Shown: positions 40,497 through 48,988, counted from the first letter of the stretch. The stretch: DNA of 64,000 bases from Nocardia niwae NBRC 108934 = DSM 45340 (GCF_001613465.1 NZ_BDCK01000029.1:51526-115525), one strand, 5' to 3'. Notes: generated by a model not told the origin, from the letters alone. Numbers and translations: made by a program.

Positions 40497-40925
40497 CTAG
40501 TTCTCGTACGCGTCGACGACCCGCACCGGCTCCTCGGTGACCTCGCCGTCGACGATCCGGTAGCTGCGCAGCTCGTGGCGCTCGGGATCCCGGGTGGAGA
40601 TCAGCACGTAGTGCGCGAACGGCTCGGAGGCGTACGACACGTCGGTCCGGCTCGGATAGGCCTCGGTGGCGGTGTGCGAGTGATAGATGACCACCGGCGT
40701 CTCGTCGGCGTCGTCCATCGCGCGCCACACTTTCAACTGCTCGCCGGAGTCGAAGCGGTAGAACGTGGGCGAACGCTCGGCGTTGACCATGGCGATGAAG
40801 CGCTCCGGACGATCCGAGCCCTCCGGCCCCGCGATGACACCGCAGGCCTCGTCGGGGTGATCGGCGCGCGCGTGCGCCACCATCGCCTCGACGAGGTCGG
40901 CCCTGATCACCAGCACGAGTCGCAC
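40497..40925 (-). CDS. mec: Mec, JAMM-type metallopeptidase releasing cysteine from CysO
   Basis: 142 residues. The zinc motif reads IYHSHTATEAYPSRTDVSYA (HxH ... SxxD, near residues 82-98), with the catalytic Glu near the start of the domain (DEACGVIAG). It cleaves the CysO-cysteine adduct. An AGGAAAGG ribosome site precedes the GTG. First gene of the mec-cysO-cysM run; upstream lies the repeat-containing gap. Confidence 0.95.
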   Translation of the reverse strand: MRLVLVIRADLVEAMVAHARADHPDEACGVIAGPEGSDRPERFIAMVNAERSPTFYRFDSGEQLKVWRAMDDADETPVVIYHSHTATEAYPSRTDVSYASEPFAHYVLISTRDPERHELRSYRIVDGEVTEEPVRVVDAYEN

Positions 40926-41329
40926 ACCTTTCCTGCAATCGCCGACCCATCGCAGTCGACAACGAGCCAGGATATTCGGCTATTCCCCCGACGACGTCGC
41001 CCGGTCCCCGCTTCCCTGGCCCGGGCACCCGACCGATACCCACGGCACACGACAACGGCGCACTTCGACACCGGTCACAAGCACCGCGATCCCACCGGCC
41101 CGACTCCCGCTTTCGAGCGAAGCGAAAACGAACATCCACGCCTCCCGGCCCGCCTCACAAGCACCCGACCACCACATAAGCGACGAAGAAGCAACCAGCC
41201 ACTACAACCGCACCCTCAGCCCACACCTGCAATCACAACGCGCCCAGCCCACCTCAGCTCCCGGTTCCGAGCGGAGCGAGACCGAGCCACAAAGGGGCCG
41301 CGAACACCCAGCTCCGCAGGCGCTGGAAA
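40926..41329. other. 404-base intergenic region with two repeat copies
   Basis: Between mec and the P1 peptidase gene. The right part (41240-41334) is copy C of the dispersed repeat, whose first block overlaps the peptidase stop codon. A degenerate partial copy (about 41104-41131) lies further left. The rest shows no reading frame with normal codon bias. Confidence 0.7.
41104..41131 (-). repeat. Degenerate partial copy D of the dispersed repeat
   Basis: On the minus strand TTTCGCTTCGCTCGAA (41112-41127) followed by a GGGAGTCGGG-like stretch resembles the third and fourth blocks of copies A-C. It is in the same orientation as copy C, about 110 bases away. Confidence 0.45.
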
Positions 41330-41334
41330 TCAAA
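41240..41334 (-). repeat. Dispersed modular intergenic repeat, copy C
   Basis: On the minus strand: TTTGATTT, an 8-bp stem with TGC loop (41326-41308, 7 of 8 pairs), GTGTTCGCGGCCCCTTTGTG, GCTCGGTCTCGCTCCGCTCG and GAGGTGGGCTGGGCGC. Block order matches copies A and B but without the giant hairpin. The peptidase stop codon TGA lies in the first block, so the repeat forms its 3' untranslated region. Confidence 0.85.
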
Positions 41335-42394
41335 CACCGAACAAGTCGTGGTAGGCCGGGATGCCCGCCACAGTGTGGGCCGAGCGGATCGCGTCGACCA
41401 CGGCGCGCTCGACGCAGACCGCGGCGGCCGTGCAGATCTCGTCCAGGACAAGCAGATCGGCGGGGAAGGCGGGCGGCAGCGGCAGGTCCGTGCCCTCTTC
41501 CGCGGTCCCGGTGGCGAGCGCGAAGAGGGTATCCCCGTCCAGCGGCGAGTGCGCGGGGCGAATCGCCCGGGCCAGCCCGTCGTGCGCGGTGACCGCGACC
41601 CGCCTGCAACCCGCCGGATCGAGTGGGGCATCCGTGGCGACGACGCCGATCGTGGTGTTGAGCACGGTGCCCTTCACCGGCAGCGCGTTCGCCGCCGCCA
41701 GTTGCTGCGCGGTCGGCGGCCGCAGATCGAAGAAGCCGGGCCCGTCGGTGCCACATCCCCACGGCAACCCGGTGCGGGGATCGAACACCGAGCCGACGGG
41801 ATTGGCCACGATCAGCGCCGCGACGGTGATGCCGGCGGCGGCGCCTTCCCCCAGCGCGATACTCGCGGTGCCCACCCCGCCTTTGAGCGATCCGGCACGT
41901 GCGCCGACGCCCGCGCCGACCGATCCGCGGGCGAAGTCGACGCCCGCCGCCGCGGCGGCCCGGTAGCCGAACTCGGCGGTCGGACGGATGTCCCACGCGC
42001 CGACCGGGAGATCGAAGATCACCGCACCGGGGACGATGGGCACCACCCGGCTCGGGTCGGCGGGGTCCATCACGATGCCTGCGCCGTTCTCCTCCAGCCA
42101 GCGCATCACCCCGTCGGCCGCGGCGAGGCCGAACGCGCTGCCGCCGGTGAGCAGAATCGCGTCGATCTGGCGGACGGTGTTCATCGGATCGAGCAGATCC
42201 GTCTCGCGGGTCCCCGGCCCGCCGCCGCGCACGTCGACCGACGCCACCGCGCCGCCGGGCACGCGCACCACTGTGCATCCCGTCGCCGCCCTGGAGCCGA
42301 GCGTGGCATCCGGATCGAGGACATGGTGGTGCCCGACCAGTACACCGGGCACATCGGTGATCGAATTGCGCTCACCGGGTACGGCATCGACCAT
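41330..42394 (-). CDS. P1-family (DmpA/NylC-like) peptidase, Rv1333 homologue
   Basis: 354 residues. NSITDVPGVLVGHHH starts the fold, GGSAFGLAAADGVMRWLEE and the KGGVGTAS segment are typical, and the self-cleavage site is the Asn-Thr of VLNTTIGVVATDAPL (near residue 245), whose Thr becomes the N-terminal nucleophile. Members act as aminopeptidases or amidases. GAGGAG precedes the ATG. It lies between DUF2017 and mec, as in M. tuberculosis. Confidence 0.93.
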   Translation of the reverse strand: MVDAVPGERNSITDVPGVLVGHHHVLDPDATLGSRAATGCTVVRVPGGAVASVDVRGGGPGTRETDLLDPMNTVRQIDAILLTGGSAFGLAAADGVMRWLEENGAGIVMDPADPSRVVPIVPGAVIFDLPVGAWDIRPTAEFGYRAAAAAGVDFARGSVGAGVGARAGSLKGGVGTASIALGEGAAAGITVAALIVANPVGSVFDPRTGLPWGCGTDGPGFFDLRPPTAQQLAAANALPVKGTVLNTTIGVVATDAPLDPAGCRRVAVTAHDGLARAIRPAHSPLDGDTLFALATGTAEEGTDLPLPPAFPADLLVLDEICTAAAVCVERAVVDAIRSAHTVAGIPAYHDLFGV

Positions 42395-42449
42395 GTCTAC
42401 TCCTCGGGGCGCGGAAACCGCGGGCCGGTCGCGCCGATCATCGCGGCGG

Positions 42450-43019
42450 TCAGGGAGCCAGCGCCTGCAGCAGCGAGTCCTGCATCCAGGTCAGCCAGTG
42501 GTACACGTCCAGGTGCGGAGCACGCGGATCGTCGGGATCGAGTTGCTCGGGCGTGTCGGCATCGATGTTCAGCACCGTGCCGAGCGCGAGCCGCACGTCG
42601 GTGAGCGCGGTCAACCACGCGTCGGCTTGCTCGGGGGTGAGGGTGATCTTGCCGCCCGCGCTGGGCACGGTGTCCAGTACGACCGACCCCGCCGCCAGTT
42701 TGGCGTCGATGATGTCCGGCTCGTGCAGGCCGCGCAGCGCGCTGTTGAGGTCGGCGCGTTCCGCGTCGGGCGAGCCGGGCTCGCTGCGGTGGAAGTCCGG
42801 GAGGAGTCTGCGCAGCCTCGGGTCCTCCGGCGGGGCGGTGTTGCCCGATCGCAGTCCGGTGAGGGCGGCGAGGTCGTCCTCAGGGGCCGACCCGGCGCGT
42901 TCGGTGAGCAGCCCGGAGACCGCTCCGACCAGGGACCGAAGCACGTTGGCCTCTCGTGCGTCCATCTCGGATCGCAGTTTGAGACCGCTCAGCGAGTTCT
43001 TCCTGCTCCACTTGCGCAC
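42450..43019 (-). CDS. DUF2017 protein (Rv1332 homologue)
   Basis: 189 residues from the GTG at 43019, giving MRKWSRKNSLSGLKLRSEM as in mycobacterial homologues; a TACCCT -10 box lies 6 bases upstream. Conserved parts are ANVLRSLVGAVSGLL, DPRLRRLLPDFHR, LNSALRGLHEPDIIDAK and YHWLTWMQDSLL. The family always follows clpS in actinobacteria and is thought to be a transcriptional or ClpS-linked regulator, without proof. It lies 23 bases after clpS. Confidence 0.9.
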   Translation of the reverse strand: MRKWSRKNSLSGLKLRSEMDAREANVLRSLVGAVSGLLTERAGSAPEDDLAALTGLRSGNTAPPEDPRLRRLLPDFHRSEPGSPDAERADLNSALRGLHEPDIIDAKLAAGSVVLDTVPSAGGKITLTPEQADAWLTALTDVRLALGTVLNIDADTPEQLDPDDPRAPHLDVYHWLTWMQDSLLQALAP

Positions 43020-43025
43020 GGCGTC

Positions 43026-43031
43026 AGGGTA
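43026..43031 (-). promoter_or_regulatory. Leaderless -10 box of the DUF2017 gene
   Basis: TACCCT on the minus strand ends 6 bases before the GTG at 43019, in the short gap after clpS. Confidence 0.5.
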
Positions 43032-43042
43032 GTCGTCGCGGT

Positions 43043-43393
43043 CTAGTCGTCTCGTTGCATGGTGGCCCAGAGGCCCGCGGCGTGCAGCCGCTGCACGTCG
43101 TGTTCCATCTTGTCCCGGGAACCCGACGAGACCACCGCCTTGCCCTCGTTGTGCACTTTCAGCATCAGCTCGGTCGCCTTCGCTTTGCTGTAGCCGAACA
43201 GCTTCTGGAAGATGTAGGTGACGTAGTGCATCAGATTGACCGGGTCGTCCCAGACCACGGTGACCCATGGGCGGTCTTCCGCCTCCAGGATCTCGGTGTA
43301 TTCGACCGCTTCGGGCGTCGCCTGTGCCGCCGACAGTGTCGCGTTCGCGGCGTCCACAACGACGTCACCCCGGACTGTGTTGCACAAGGCCAT
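43043..43393 (-). CDS. clpS: ClpS, adaptor of the Clp protease
   Basis: 116 residues from MALCNTVRGD. The core has WVTVVWDDPVNLMHYVTYIF (binding of the N-degron and ClpA/C), KATELMLKVHNEGKAVV and the ending RLHAAGLWATMQ. It delivers proteins with destabilising N-terminal residues to ClpC1-ClpP. The start is supported by a TACCCT box 7 bases upstream. Divergent from pncB. Confidence 0.95.
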   Translation of the reverse strand: MALCNTVRGDVVVDAANATLSAAQATPEAVEYTEILEAEDRPWVTVVWDDPVNLMHYVTYIFQKLFGYSKAKATELMLKVHNEGKAVVSSGSRDKMEHDVQRLHAAGLWATMQRDD

Positions 43394-43400
43394 AGGGTCA

Positions 43401-43406
43401 AGGGTA
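43401..43406 (-). promoter_or_regulatory. Leaderless -10 box of clpS
   Basis: TACCCT on the minus strand ends 7 bases before the ATG at 43393. Confidence 0.55.
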
Positions 43407-43504
43407 CGACTCGGCTCCGGATAAACAACACCCACGCTGCCCCGATTCGCCGTTTCGCCGGTTCACCGAGCCGATGCCGGACACCATGAGCCGACCGTTC
43501 TGTC

Positions 43505-43510
43505 TACAGT
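43505..43510 (+). promoter_or_regulatory. Leaderless -10 box of pncB
   Basis: TACAGT lies 6 bases before the GTG at 43517, identical in sequence and spacing to the mmuM box. Confidence 0.55.
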
Positions 43511-43516
43511 GACAGC

Positions 43517-44827
43517 GTGGACCCGCGAGACGGCGTCGCCAGCACGGCGTTGCTGACCGACCAGTACGAACTGACCATGCTCGCCGCGGCGCTGGCCGAT
43601 GGCTCGGCGCATCGGCAGTGCACGTTCGAGGTGTTTGCCAGACGTTTGCCAAACGGTCGTCGCTACGGCGTCGTCGGGGGTACCGGCCGGGTGCTCGACG
43701 CGCTGCGGCAGTTCCGGTTCGGCGAGGCGGAGCTGGCCGTCGCCGCCCCGTTCTCGGATCGGCGAACCCTCGACTGGCTGCGCGAGTACCGGTTCACCGG
43801 CGACATCGACGGCTATGCCGAAGGCGAGCTGTACTTCCCCGGCTCCCCGGTCCTCTCGGTGCGGGGCAGTTTCGCCGAATGCGTCGTGCTGGAGACGCTG
43901 ATCCTGTCGATCCTCAATCACGACAGCGCGATCGCGGCCGCGGGCGCCCGGATGGTCAGCGCCGCGGGCGGCCGCCGGATGATCGAGATGGGTTCGCGGC
44001 GCGCTCATGAGCTGGCCGCCGCGGACTGCGCGCGCGCCGCGTATCTGGCCGGTTTCGACGCCACCTCCAACCTGGAAGCGGTGCGTCGCTACGGCATTCC
44101 CGGCGCGGGCACCAGCGCGCACGCCTTCGTCCTGCTGCACAGCGGCCCCGACGGGGCGCACGAGGCCGAAGCGTTCCGCAGTCAGGTGCAGACGCTCGGG
44201 CGGGGGACGACACTGCTGGTGGACACCTTCGACATCACCCGGGGCGTCGCGACGGCCATCGAGGTGGCGGGCACGGAGCTGGGCGGCGTGCGGATCGACT
44301 CCGGCGATCTCGGCGTCCTGGCCAGGCAAGTGCGCGACCAGCTCGACGCCCTCGGCGCGACCAAGACCCGCATCGTGGTCTCCGGCGATCTCGACGAGTA
44401 CGCCATCGCCGCGCTGCGCGCCGAGCCGGTCGACGTCTACGGCGTCGGCACCGCGCTGGTCACCGGCTCCGGCGCGCCGACCGCCGGAATGGTGTACAAG
44501 CTGGTCGAGGTCGAGGGGGTGCCGGTGGCCAAACGCAGCAGTCACAAGCAGTCCCGGGGTGGGACGAAGAAGGCCGTCCGATTGGCCCGCGACACCGGCA
44601 CGATCGTCGAGGAGATCGTCTACCCGGCATCGGGGCCGATGCCGCCGAACAACGGCTTCCAAGCCCGTGAGCTGCTTGTTCCGCTGATCCGCGAGGGCAA
44701 GCAGGTCGATGACCTGCCCACCCTCGCCGAGAGCCGCGACCTGGTCGCCCGCGGGTTGATCAGCCTGCCGTGGGAGGGCCTCAAACTGTCGGCGGGCGAG
44801 CCCGCCGTGGTGACCACGTTCGTGTGA
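43517..44827 (+). CDS. pncB: Nicotinate phosphoribosyltransferase
   Basis: 436 residues. LLTDQYELTMLAAALADG opens the family, MGSRRAHELAAADCARAAYLAGF (near residue 158) holds active-site residues, IDSGDLGVLA and VVSGDLDEYAI form the phosphate-binding part, and GVGTALVTGS the PRPP side. It makes nicotinate mononucleotide from nicotinate and PRPP for NAD salvage. A nicotinamidase gene follows nearby, so both salvage steps are clustered. Position matches Rv1330c. Confidence 0.95.
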   Translation: MDPRDGVASTALLTDQYELTMLAAALADGSAHRQCTFEVFARRLPNGRRYGVVGGTGRVLDALRQFRFGEAELAVAAPFSDRRTLDWLREYRFTGDIDGYAEGELYFPGSPVLSVRGSFAECVVLETLILSILNHDSAIAAAGARMVSAAGGRRMIEMGSRRAHELAAADCARAAYLAGFDATSNLEAVRRYGIPGAGTSAHAFVLLHSGPDGAHEAEAFRSQVQTLGRGTTLLVDTFDITRGVATAIEVAGTELGGVRIDSGDLGVLARQVRDQLDALGATKTRIVVSGDLDEYAIAALRAEPVDVYGVGTALVTGSGAPTAGMVYKLVEVEGVPVAKRSSHKQSRGGTKKAVRLARDTGTIVEEIVYPASGPMPPNNGFQARELLVPLIREGKQVDDLPTLAESRDLVARGLISLPWEGLKLSAGEPAVVTTFV

Positions 44828-44829
44828 GG

Positions 44830-45021
44830 TCAGGGCCTGCGCCGGTCGACGCGGGACACCAGCAGCAGTCCGGCGGTGAACAGCAGCGCGAACACCACGC
44901 CGGTGACGCCGAACCACACCCAGGCCGACGGCTCGGCGGGGCGGGAGCCCAGCAAGTAGAAGACCGCCAGGAAGACGGTGGTGCCGATGGTTACGCTGCG
45001 GAACAGTTTCGCAGGGCTCAT
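44830..45021 (-). CDS. Small two-helix membrane protein
   Basis: 63 residues from ATG 45021, chosen because GGAG lies 6 bases upstream; another ATG at 45033 would add four residues. Two membrane helices (about 10-25 and 36-56) with a short loop SRPAEPSAW and a basic end RVDRRRP. No family recognised. It lies between pncB and pncA on the opposite strand, its stop two bases from that of pncB. Confidence 0.7.
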   Translation of the reverse strand: MSPAKLFRSVTIGTTVFLAVFYLLGSRPAEPSAWVWFGVTGVVFALLFTAGLLLVSRVDRRRP

Positions 45022-45170
45022 GACGATCTCCATGGGAGAGGGCGGCGAACCGGCCGCCGGTGAAAGGGGCATCCGGTAATCACCGTGGGCGCTGGCCGCG
45101 TTTACATCCCGAGCGTCCGGCCGAGCGGCAGAATCGAAACAGTCATCCAGCCGGACCGCGGGAGGTCGCC

Positions 45171-45737
45171 ATGACTCGGGCACTGATCATCGTCGACGTC
45201 CAGAACGATTTCTGCGAAGGCGGCGCGCTCGCGGTCACCGGTGGCGCCGCCGTGGCGGCCCGGATCAGCGAGCACCTCGCGGCGACGGCTTACGGGGCGG
45301 TCGTGGCGACCAGGGACCACCACATCGATCCCGGCGCGCACTTCTCCGACGATCCCGATTACATCGATAGCTGGCCGCCGCACTGCCGGGTCGGCACGCC
45401 GGGAGCCGATTTCCACCCGTCCCTGGACATCGGCCCGGTCCAGGCGATCTTCTCCAAGGGTTTGTATTCGGCGGCCTACTCCGGGTTCGAAGGCACGACC
45501 GAGGACGGCACCGGGCTGGCCGATTGGTTGCGCCACCGCGGCGTCGACGCCGTCGACGTGGTCGGCATCGCGACCGACCACTGCGTGCGCGCGACCGCCC
45601 TGGACGCGCGGATCGAGGGTTTCGATACCCGCGTCCTGCTCGACCTCACCGCCGGCGTCGCCCCGGAGACGGTCACGGCGGCGCTGGATCGCATGCGTGG
45701 AGCGGGCGTAGACATCGAGGGCGGCATCAGCCGGTAG
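45171..45737 (+). CDS. pncA: Nicotinamidase/pyrazinamidase
   Basis: 188 residues. Catalytic Asp9 (IVDVQNDF), Lys96 (FSKGLYS) and Cys138 (ATDHCVRAT) are present, as are the metal ligands Asp49, His51, His57 and His71; these positions match M. tuberculosis PncA almost one for one. It converts nicotinamide to nicotinate, the substrate of PncB encoded just upstream, and would activate pyrazinamide. GGGAGG precedes the ATG. Confidence 0.96.
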   Translation: MTRALIIVDVQNDFCEGGALAVTGGAAVAARISEHLAATAYGAVVATRDHHIDPGAHFSDDPDYIDSWPPHCRVGTPGADFHPSLDIGPVQAIFSKGLYSAAYSGFEGTTEDGTGLADWLRHRGVDAVDVVGIATDHCVRATALDARIEGFDTRVLLDLTAGVAPETVTAALDRMRGAGVDIEGGISR

Positions 45738-45782
45738 ACCGTCCCGTCTCGGCGAGCGGCCGGTTGTGTCGGAGACGCCGAG

Positions 45783-45788
45783 TAGGCT
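45783..45788 (+). promoter_or_regulatory. Leaderless -10 box of dinG
   Basis: TAGGCT lies 6 bases before the GTG at 45795, the same hexamer and spacing as at rph. Confidence 0.55.
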
Positions 45789-45794
45789 GCTCGC

Positions 45795-47843
45795 GTGCCC
45801 GAACTCCCGCCCGCTTCCACCCTTTTGGCCACCGCCGTGCAGGCGCTCGGCGGCAAGGAGCGCGCCGGGCAGGTGACGATGGCCGCGGCGGTGGACCACG
45901 CGATCGACACCAAGGAGCATCTCGCGGTGCAGGCGGGCACGGGCACCGGTAAGTCGCTGGCGTATCTGGTGCCGAGCCTGCGCCACGCCGTGCGCACCGG
46001 TCGCACGGTGGTGGTCTCCACGGCGACGATCGCGCTGCAGCGGCAGCTGGTCGACCGTGATCTCCCCCGTCTGGCCGAGGCGTTGAGCGCCCCGCTGGGA
46101 CGCACGCCCCAGTTCGCGATCCTGAAGGGACGCAACAACTATCTGTGCTTGAACAAGATCAACAGCGCTGTTCCGGACGAGCCCGCCGAGGCGGAGCTGT
46201 TCGACGCGTTCGCGATCTCCCGCCTCGGCCGCGAAGTGCAACGGCTCAACGAGTGGGCCTCCGACACCGAGACCGGCGACCGCGACGAGCTCGCCCCCGG
46301 GGTCAGCGATCGCGCCTGGCGGCAGGTCAGCGTGTCGTCGCGGGAGTGCCTCGGCAAATCCCGCTGCTCCTTCGGCCAGGATTGCTTCGCCGAGCGCGCC
46401 AGGACCGAGTCGGCGCAGGCCGACGTGGTGGTGACCAACCACGCCCTGCTTGCCATCGATGCGATCAGCGGCATCCAGGTGCTGCCCGAACACGACGTGG
46501 TGGTCATCGACGAAGCACACGAGCTGGTCGACCGGGTCACCGGCGTGGCCACCGCCGAACTGGCGGCTTCCGCGATCAGCGCGGCGGCCCGCCGCTGCGC
46601 CAAGCTCATCGACGAGCAGGAGGTGGACCGGCTCGAGGGCGCCGCCGAGGCATGGCACACCGTGCTGGACGAGCTGCCCGCCGCCCGATGGGACACCTTG
46701 CCCGACGGCGTCGCCCCGGTGCTGGCTTTGATCCGCGACGCCGCGTGGAACGCGCGCACCGCGCTCGCGCCGCCGGGCAGCACCACCGCGCAGGGCGATC
46801 CGGAGAGTTCCGCGGCCCGCACCATGGCACTGGCCGCGCTCGACGAGGTGCACGACAGCGCGGTCCGCGCGCTCACGGCGTTCGACGAGCCCGATCCAGC
46901 CGCGCGCCGGGACGTCGTCTGGCTGGCGGCCGACGAGATCCGCGGGGTGCAGCGCCGCTCGCTGCGCATGGCGCCGCTCTCGGTGGGCGGGCTGCTGCGC
47001 AGCAGGCTCTTCGGCACCGCGACCGTCGTACTGACCTCCGCCACATTGCAGATCGGCGGCTCGTTCGACGGGCTCGCGGTCACCTGGGGTCTGCCGTCCC
47101 AGGCGGGCAATCGGACCGACCCGGCCACCGCGAACGGCGCGCAGGCGCCGTCGGACGCCGAGACCGTGCGGTGGAGTTCGCTCGACGTCGGCTCGCCGTT
47201 CGACCACGCCAAATCCGGAATCCTCTACGTCGCCAAACACCTGCCCGCCCCGGGCCGCGACGGGCTCGCGCCGGTCTACCTGGACGAGATCGAGCGGCTG
47301 ATCACGGCCGCGGGCGGGCGCACCCTCGGCTTGTTCTCCTCGATGCGCGCGGCGCGCGCGGCCACCGACGCGCTGCGCGACCGGCTACCGACCCCGGTGT
47401 TGTGCCAGGGCGAGGACGCGACGGGCGCGCTGGTCCGCAAGTTCGCCGACGACCCGGAGACATCCCTGTTCGGCACGCTGTCGCTGTGGCAGGGCGTCGA
47501 CGTGCCCGGACCATCGCTGAGCCTGGTGATTCTCGACCGCATCCCCTTCCCCCGCCCGGACGATCCGCTGCTGGCGGCGCGTCAGCGCGCCGTGGAGATG
47601 CGCGGCGGGAACGGATTCATGACCGTGGCCGCCAGTCACGCAGCTCTGTTGCTCGCGCAGGGCACCGGGCGGCTGCTGCGCAGCGTCGATGATCGCGGTG
47701 TGGTCGCCATCCTCGATTCCCGCCTCGCCACCGCCCGCTACGGCGGATACCTGCGCGCGTCGCTGCCGCCGTATTGGGAAACGGCCGATCCGGAGGTCGT
47801 GGTGAAAGCTTTGCGCCGCCTGGCCGCCGCGGCGAAGGTGTGA
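45795..47843 (+). CDS. dinG: DinG-type iron-sulfur ATP-dependent helicase
   Basis: 682 residues. Walker A AGTGTGKS is near residue 48 and the DEAH box VVIDEAHELVD near 238. Four cysteines between them (YLCLN near 118, ECLGKSRCSFGQDC near 186-197) are spaced as the 4Fe-4S ligands of XPD/DinG helicases. Late motifs are LFSSMRAARAATD, SLWQGVDVPGPSLSLVILDR and QGTGRLLRS. It unwinds 5'-to-3', including R-loops and G-quadruplexes. Position matches Rv1329c. Confidence 0.95.
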   Translation: MPELPPASTLLATAVQALGGKERAGQVTMAAAVDHAIDTKEHLAVQAGTGTGKSLAYLVPSLRHAVRTGRTVVVSTATIALQRQLVDRDLPRLAEALSAPLGRTPQFAILKGRNNYLCLNKINSAVPDEPAEAELFDAFAISRLGREVQRLNEWASDTETGDRDELAPGVSDRAWRQVSVSSRECLGKSRCSFGQDCFAERARTESAQADVVVTNHALLAIDAISGIQVLPEHDVVVIDEAHELVDRVTGVATAELAASAISAAARRCAKLIDEQEVDRLEGAAEAWHTVLDELPAARWDTLPDGVAPVLALIRDAAWNARTALAPPGSTTAQGDPESSAARTMALAALDEVHDSAVRALTAFDEPDPAARRDVVWLAADEIRGVQRRSLRMAPLSVGGLLRSRLFGTATVVLTSATLQIGGSFDGLAVTWGLPSQAGNRTDPATANGAQAPSDAETVRWSSLDVGSPFDHAKSGILYVAKHLPAPGRDGLAPVYLDEIERLITAAGGRTLGLFSSMRAARAATDALRDRLPTPVLCQGEDATGALVRKFADDPETSLFGTLSLWQGVDVPGPSLSLVILDRIPFPRPDDPLLAARQRAVEMRGGNGFMTVAASHAALLLAQGTGRLLRSVDDRGVVAILDSRLATARYGGYLRASLPPYWETADPEVVVKALRRLAAAAKV

Positions 47844-47852
47844 GACCGGATC

Positions 47853-48248
47853 TCAGCCGCGCACGGCCACCGCGTCGACCTCGAACAGCATGCCGGGCAG
47901 CGCGAGCGCCGCCACACCGGTCAGCGTCTGCGCGGGCGGTCGGTCACCCCAGAGCTCGGCGATCTTCTTCCCGAGCACCGCGAGCTTGTCCAGGTCGTGG
48001 TCGACGATGTGCGTTCGCAACTGCGCCACATCGGTGAAGCCCACTCCCGCCGAACGCAAGGCCCTGCCGAGGTTGGCGAACGCGTTGTCCACCTGAACCG
48101 CGAAATCCGTACTGGTGGTGTGTCCTTCGGCGTCCGAGTCGTACTGCCCGGCGATGAACACCAGTTCGCCGCGCGCCACCGCCACGTGGCTCTAGCCGAA
48201 CCCGGTCGGATCGTGCAAACCCTCGGGATTGCTGATGTCGACGGCCAT
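47853..48248 (-). pseudogene. RidA-family protein gene interrupted by an in-frame TAG
   Basis: Starting at ATG 48248 (GAGGAG 4 bases upstream), the frame encodes MAVDISNPEGLHDPTGFG, then TAG at 48194-48192, then continues in the same frame SHVAVARGELVFIAGQYDSD to 47853. Read through, it is a 131-residue RidA protein of normal length; homologues have a Tyr here (GYSH), so TAC to TAG is the simplest change. RidA deaminates reactive enamine intermediates. A restart at a GTG near 48185 would give a 110-residue protein lacking the first strand. It could be a true nonsense mutation or a sequencing error. Confidence 0.8.
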
Positions 48249-48330
48249 CACTGCTCCTCGTTTGTTCGAAAGTTGCATCACGACGACGATCCCGCCGCCT
48301 GCGGTGTGACATGGCGGGCCCGCGTACGAC

Positions 48331-48362
48331 CGCGGCGCGGCGACCGAGGTCACCGCGCCGCG
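48331..48362 (-). terminator. Hairpin after the DoxX gene
   Basis: CGCGGCGCGG (48331-48340) pairs perfectly with CCGCGCCGCG (48353-48362) over a 12-base loop, about 20 bases beyond the DoxX stop on the minus strand. Confidence 0.75.
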
Positions 48363-48382
48363 AAGCCGATCGCAGCGGAGGG

Positions 48383-48916
48383 TCAAAGCACCCACTTGAG
48401 GATCAGCGTGAGCACGCCCGTTACAACAGCGAGGATCAATGCACCCACACCCCACACGAATCCGTGACGGCCCCACGGACGCTGGGCGTCCAACGAGAAC
48501 TTGCCGGGCCCGGTGAAGGGCAGCGCCGCGCCGACCACCGCGAACAGCAGCCCCGTCTCGTACCCGCCGAACAAGCCCATGGCCCAGGTGACGTTCACTG
48601 CGTTGATCATCGTGCCCAGCACGATCGCCCCGGCCAGCGGCGTCAGCAGGCCGAGCAGCAGGAGCAGACCGCCACCCAATTCGGTCAGGCCCGCCAGCGT
48701 CCCGAACACCTTGCCCGGGTTGTAACCCATCTGCTCGAAGCCGTCGGCGTTGGCCTGCAGACCCGGTCCGCCCCACCAGCCGAAGAGTTTCTGCGCGCCG
48801 TGTGCCGCGAGCAGGCCGCCGAAGACCACGCGCACGATCAGCAGGCCGATGTCGGTGGCGACGCCGTCCAGTTCCGTGTCGGTGCCGGTTCTGTCGAGTA
48901 CGGATTTGATGGTCAT
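48383..48916 (-). CDS. DoxX-family membrane protein
   Basis: 177 residues from MTIKSVLDRTG, with GAGGA 5 bases upstream. Four membrane helices: LLIVRVVFGGLLAAHGAQKLF is the family signature, and TELGGGLLLLLGLLTPLAG the second. Mycobacterial DoxX works with superoxide dismutase and a thiosulfate sulfurtransferase in an envelope redox complex; neither partner is adjacent. A perfect palindrome at 48973-48988 lies upstream and probably binds a repressor. Confidence 0.9.
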   Translation of the reverse strand: MTIKSVLDRTGTDTELDGVATDIGLLIVRVVFGGLLAAHGAQKLFGWWGGPGLQANADGFEQMGYNPGKVFGTLAGLTELGGGLLLLLGLLTPLAGAIVLGTMINAVNVTWAMGLFGGYETGLLFAVVGAALPFTGPGKFSLDAQRPWGRHGFVWGVGALILAVVTGVLTLILKWVL

Positions 48917-48972
48917 GCTGGTCCTCATCCCTGCGCTGTCGTTGCGGGCACGATCGTTACTTCGACGAATAA

Positions 48973-48988
48973 ACGGACTGCGGTCCGT
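48973..48988. promoter_or_regulatory. Palindromic operator upstream of DoxX
   Basis: ACGGAC-TGCG-GTCCGT is a perfect 6-bp inverted repeat 57 bases upstream of the DoxX start, in an AT-richer stretch that should hold the promoter. The pattern is like TetR-family sites; no such regulator is adjacent. Confidence 0.5.

Noticed and set aside
45102..47240. Minus-strand open frame of 712 codons opposite pncA and dinG
   Set aside because: dinG and pncA have full catalytic motifs on the plus strand; the opposite frame has none.
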